A stretch of DNA of 64,000 nucleotides from contig JANYDW010000013.1 of NCBI GenBank assembly GCA_025363455.1, forward strand, positions 1-64,000. The letters run 5' to 3'. Below are positions 61,749-64,000 of the stretch, one piece after another. The notes under the pieces are model-generated. The model did not search any database. It saw only the letters and a list, made by a program, of their open reading frames with translations, and had not been told where the DNA came from. Origin of the DNA: Oleiharenicola sp. (GTDB lineage Bacteria; Verrucomicrobiota; Verrucomicrobiia; Opitutales; Opitutaceae). The stretch's first letter is position 1, and every line of letters begins with the position of its first letter. A program made the position numbers and the translations under genes.

Positions 61749-64000
61749 ATGCAAAACGATCATCACTTAGGCGTGGTCCGCACCTACGGATCACACGTCA
61801 TTCAGCGGCTGCTCCTGGCCGCCCTCCTCCTTGGCCTCTCGCTGCCTGTCGCGCTTTTCGCCCAGGCCGGCTCGGGCACCATCGAAGGCCGCGTCTTGAA
61901 TGTCGGCAACAATCGCTACCTCAACAACGCCCGCGTCAGCGTCGAGGGAACCAACCTTGAAGCCTTCACGAATGCCTTTGGCGGCTTCCGCCTGGACAAC
62001 GTGCCGGCCGGCGAGGTCAAACTCAAGACCACCTACACCGGCCTGGATGCCACCACCACCACAGTGATGGTCCAGGCTGGCCAGACCGTGGCTCATAACG
62101 TGGAGCTCACCAGCAAGGAGCGTTACGGCGATGAAAAGGTCATGCAGCTCGATACTTTCGTGGTCCAGAGCCAGCGCGATTACGAGGGTGACGCCCTTTC
62201 CACCAACGAGCAGCGCTATGCCGGCAACGTGAAGGTGGTCGTCTCGTCCGACTCATTCGGCAGCGTCAACGAGGGCAACCCGGGCGAGTTCCTGAAATAT
62301 CTGCCCGGCATCACGGTGGACTATGTGGCCGCCGACGTCCGCACCATCTCGGTGCGCGGCTTCGCCTCCTCCTTCACCAATGTCTACTGGGACGGTATGC
62401 GCATGACCAGTTCGGCTTCGGGGTCTTCCAACCGAATTTTCGAATTCGAGCAGGTGTCCATCAACAACACCTCCCGCACGGAAGTCAGCAAGGTGCCGAC
62501 GCCCGAAATGCCCTCCGACTCCCTCGGGGGCACGATCAACTTCATCTCAAAAAACGCCTTCGAGCGGAAGGGTGCGCAGTTTAACTACCGCCTGTATATC
62601 AACGCCAACAATGAGGATCTGGAAACGACGAAGAGCCCGGGCCCCGGCAACAAGGAGACTTGGAAGACGCTGCCCAATTTCGACTTCGATTACACCCTGC
62701 CACTCAACGATCGCTTCGGTCTCGTGATCACCGGCCTGTCCTCTAACCAGCACGTGGAGCAGCATCGCTGGCAGCCGACGTGGAACTTCGCCCAAGCCGG
62801 CGCCACGCCCACCAATCCTTATCTCCAGCAGTTCCAGTTGCAGGATGGCCCGAAGACGACCAACCGTGCCTCGTTCGGCATCAAGGCCGACTGGAAGGTC
62901 ACTGACACCCAGGTGATCTCTTTCGGCATTCAAGATAATTATTACAAGTCATTCTTCGGCAATCGTAACCTCAATTTCAACATGGGCACGACTGCCACGC
63001 CGACGCCGGCCACGGGCACGTCCTTGGTCTGGGGCCCGGATTTTGTGACTTCCGCCACCGGCCGGGCTACGGTGACCCAGGGCAGCTCATTTCGCGACAA
63101 GCTGGGCAATACCCTCGGGGCGAAACTCAACTACGGCTACAAGAGCGGCGATTGGGCCGCCACGGCGGGGGGAAGCTATTTCCTCTCACGCACCTGGTAC
63201 CGTGCGCTGGGCCGCGGCCACTTTGCCAACATCGGCACGACCCTGCAGGGCGTTTCCACCGCCAGCGCCTGGGGCATCAACGGCGATCCCGCGCCCGGCA
63301 TCATCTGGTATGCCCGTGACGCGGCCGGGAACAAGCTCGATGAGCGCAATCTGGCCAACTATCGGATCGGCACGCTGACCGATGATCCGATCGACGGCTT
63401 TGCGGTTATGAAGGAAGCCAAGGCCGACGTGGAGAAACAGTTCAACTTCTCCTTTCCCTTCAGCGTGAAGATCGGCGCGGACGTGCGTGAGGAAACGCGC
63501 GACAATCGCCGCTACGCCAATACCTACACCTATCTGGGCGCCGACGGCACGGCCAACTCGACCGACGATGTCGCGCTGCCCTACCTCGATGCCAGCTACT
63601 CGTCGGTCAATCCCTACTGGGGCGCGGCTCCGATCCAATGGGTCGATGCTTATGCGCTGGCGGAAAAGCTGAAGACCAATCCCGGGTACTTCCGCCTCGG
63701 TACCGGCACAAACCAGACTGGAGTCGAGGCCGAATCCTCCCGGCGGACCAACTCGGAAAGGATCGTGGAGACGGTCTCGTCCTACTTCCTGCAGACCGAG
63801 GGCCGGCTCTTTAACAACAAGCTGCGCTTCGTGGCCGGCTTCCGTCATGAGAAGACCAATGACAAAGGCTTGGGCGCGCTCAACAACCCCGACGCGGCCT
63901 TCCAGAAGAACCCCGACGGGTCTTATGTTGATGGCAATGCCACTTTGGCTGGCATCCAACGCGTCCGCCGGACCGATGCCGGTACCGCCGGTTCATTGGA
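61749..64000 (+). CDS. TonB-dependent receptor with carboxypeptidase-regulatory-like N-terminus (3' end missing)
   Basis: An open frame from ATG 61749 to the window edge (750 codons, no stop seen). Residues 1-38 form an exported leader (LLLAALLLGLSLPVALFAQA). Residues 40-115 form a CarboxypepD_reg-like beta domain (GTIEGRVLNVGNNRYLNNARVSVEGTNLEAFTNAFGGFRLDNVPAG), common in SusC-like and verrucomicrobial receptors. The TonB-box region and plug follow: LDTFVVQSQRDYEGDAL, GEFLKYLPGITVDYV, ISVRGFASSFTNVYWDGMRM and MPSDSLGGTINFISKNAFE. Barrel strands fill the rest. It is divergent from iclR across operator C. It differs from receptor 1 in domain content, so the two probably take up different forms of substrate. 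Confidence 0.93.
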   Translation, partial: MQNDHHLGVVRTYGSHVIQRLLLAALLLGLSLPVALFAQAGSGTIEGRVLNVGNNRYLNNARVSVEGTNLEAFTNAFGGFRLDNVPAGEVKLKTTYTGLDATTTTVMVQAGQTVAHNVELTSKERYGDEKVMQLDTFVVQSQRDYEGDALSTNEQRYAGNVKVVVSSDSFGSVNEGNPGEFLKYLPGITVDYVAADVRTISVRGFASSFTNVYWDGMRMTSSASGSSNRIFEFEQVSINNTSRTEVSKVPTPEMPSDSLGGTINFISKNAFERKGAQFNYRLYINANNEDLETTKSPGPGNKETWKTLPNFDFDYTLPLNDRFGLVITGLSSNQHVEQHRWQPTWNFAQAGATPTNPYLQQFQLQDGPKTTNRASFGIKADWKVTDTQVISFGIQDNYYKSFFGNRNLNFNMGTTATPTPATGTSLVWGPDFVTSATGRATVTQGSSFRDKLGNTLGAKLNYGYKSGDWAATAGGSYFLSRTWYRALGRGHFANIGTTLQGVSTASAWGINGDPAPGIIWYARDAAGNKLDERNLANYRIGTLTDDPIDGFAVMKEAKADVEKQFNFSFPFSVKIGADVREETRDNRRYANTYTYLGADGTANSTDDVALPYLDASYSSVNPYWGAAPIQWVDAYALAEKLKTNPGYFRLGTGTNQTGVEAESSRRTNSERIVETVSSYFLQTEGRLFNNKLRFVAGFRHEKTNDKGLGALNNPDAAFQKNPDGSYVDGNATLAGIQRVRRTDAGTAGSL

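Overview
The window looks like a stretch of a high-GC chromosome from a Verrucomicrobiota bacterium, most probably Opitutaceae. The reasons are family-level: a SWIB/MDM2-domain small protein, very large TonB-dependent receptors, verrucomicrobial-style pseudopilin genes, GDSL plus DUF1080 and ThuA-type secreted carbohydrate proteins, and many palindromic repeats between and inside genes. This is inference from gene content; no rRNA or tRNA gene and no CRISPR array was seen.

Layout. 1-9.5 kb: housekeeping and hypothetical genes (end of a DUF885 peptidase, dienelactone-hydrolase-like protein, RNA 2'-O-methyltransferase, PAS protein, MarC, tRNA-dihydrouridine synthase). 9.6-25.7 kb: PatB aminotransferase, Hsp20, TerC behind a structured leader, a frameshifted MscS channel, a TetR-HlyD-ABC efflux operon, MgtE, an RRM protein, SWIB protein, two EamA exporters bracketing an inverted-repeat-flanked HTH gene, and a TIR-FlgO-TPR protein. 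25.8-30.6 kb: envelope redox (DsbD-like protein, FKBP-TPR-TlpA fusion). 30.7-42.5 kb: a type IV pilus/type II secretion-like locus (PilP-, PilO-, PilM/N-like, a 1000-residue PilX-like protein with about ten chitin-binding-like modules, PilW-, PilV- and GspG-like prepilins). It is interrupted by toxin-antitoxin modules that alternate with copies of the 3' end of the PilX-like gene. 42.7-56.6 kb: secreted beta-helix, ThuA and GDSL/DUF1080 proteins, a J-domain-like/HEFGH membrane protein, a methyltransferase, kdgK-eda, a VOC protein and a GT-C/TPR protein. 56.9-64 kb: two TonB-dependent receptors around an IclR regulator.

How the parts may work together. A tandem operator (two TTCA-N4-TGAA-like palindromes exactly 19 bp apart) recurs in three intergenic regions: eda-kdgK/VOC, upstream of the first TonB receptor, and IclR/second TonB receptor. 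This suggests one IclR-controlled regulon linking outer-membrane uptake of a (poly)uronate-type substrate to the KDG/KDPG branch of the Entner-Doudoroff pathway. Substrate and regulator assignment are inference.

A second theme is repeat invasion. At least six families of 50-160 bp imperfect palindromes occur. Several sit inside or at the edges of coding sequences: in frame in the RNA methyltransferase, in the signal peptides of the DsbD-like and GDSL proteins, ahead of the PilV-like prepilin, at the start of an EamA gene and of the dienelactone-hydrolase-like gene, at the end of the MscS gene, and inside a toxin-antitoxin-like pair.
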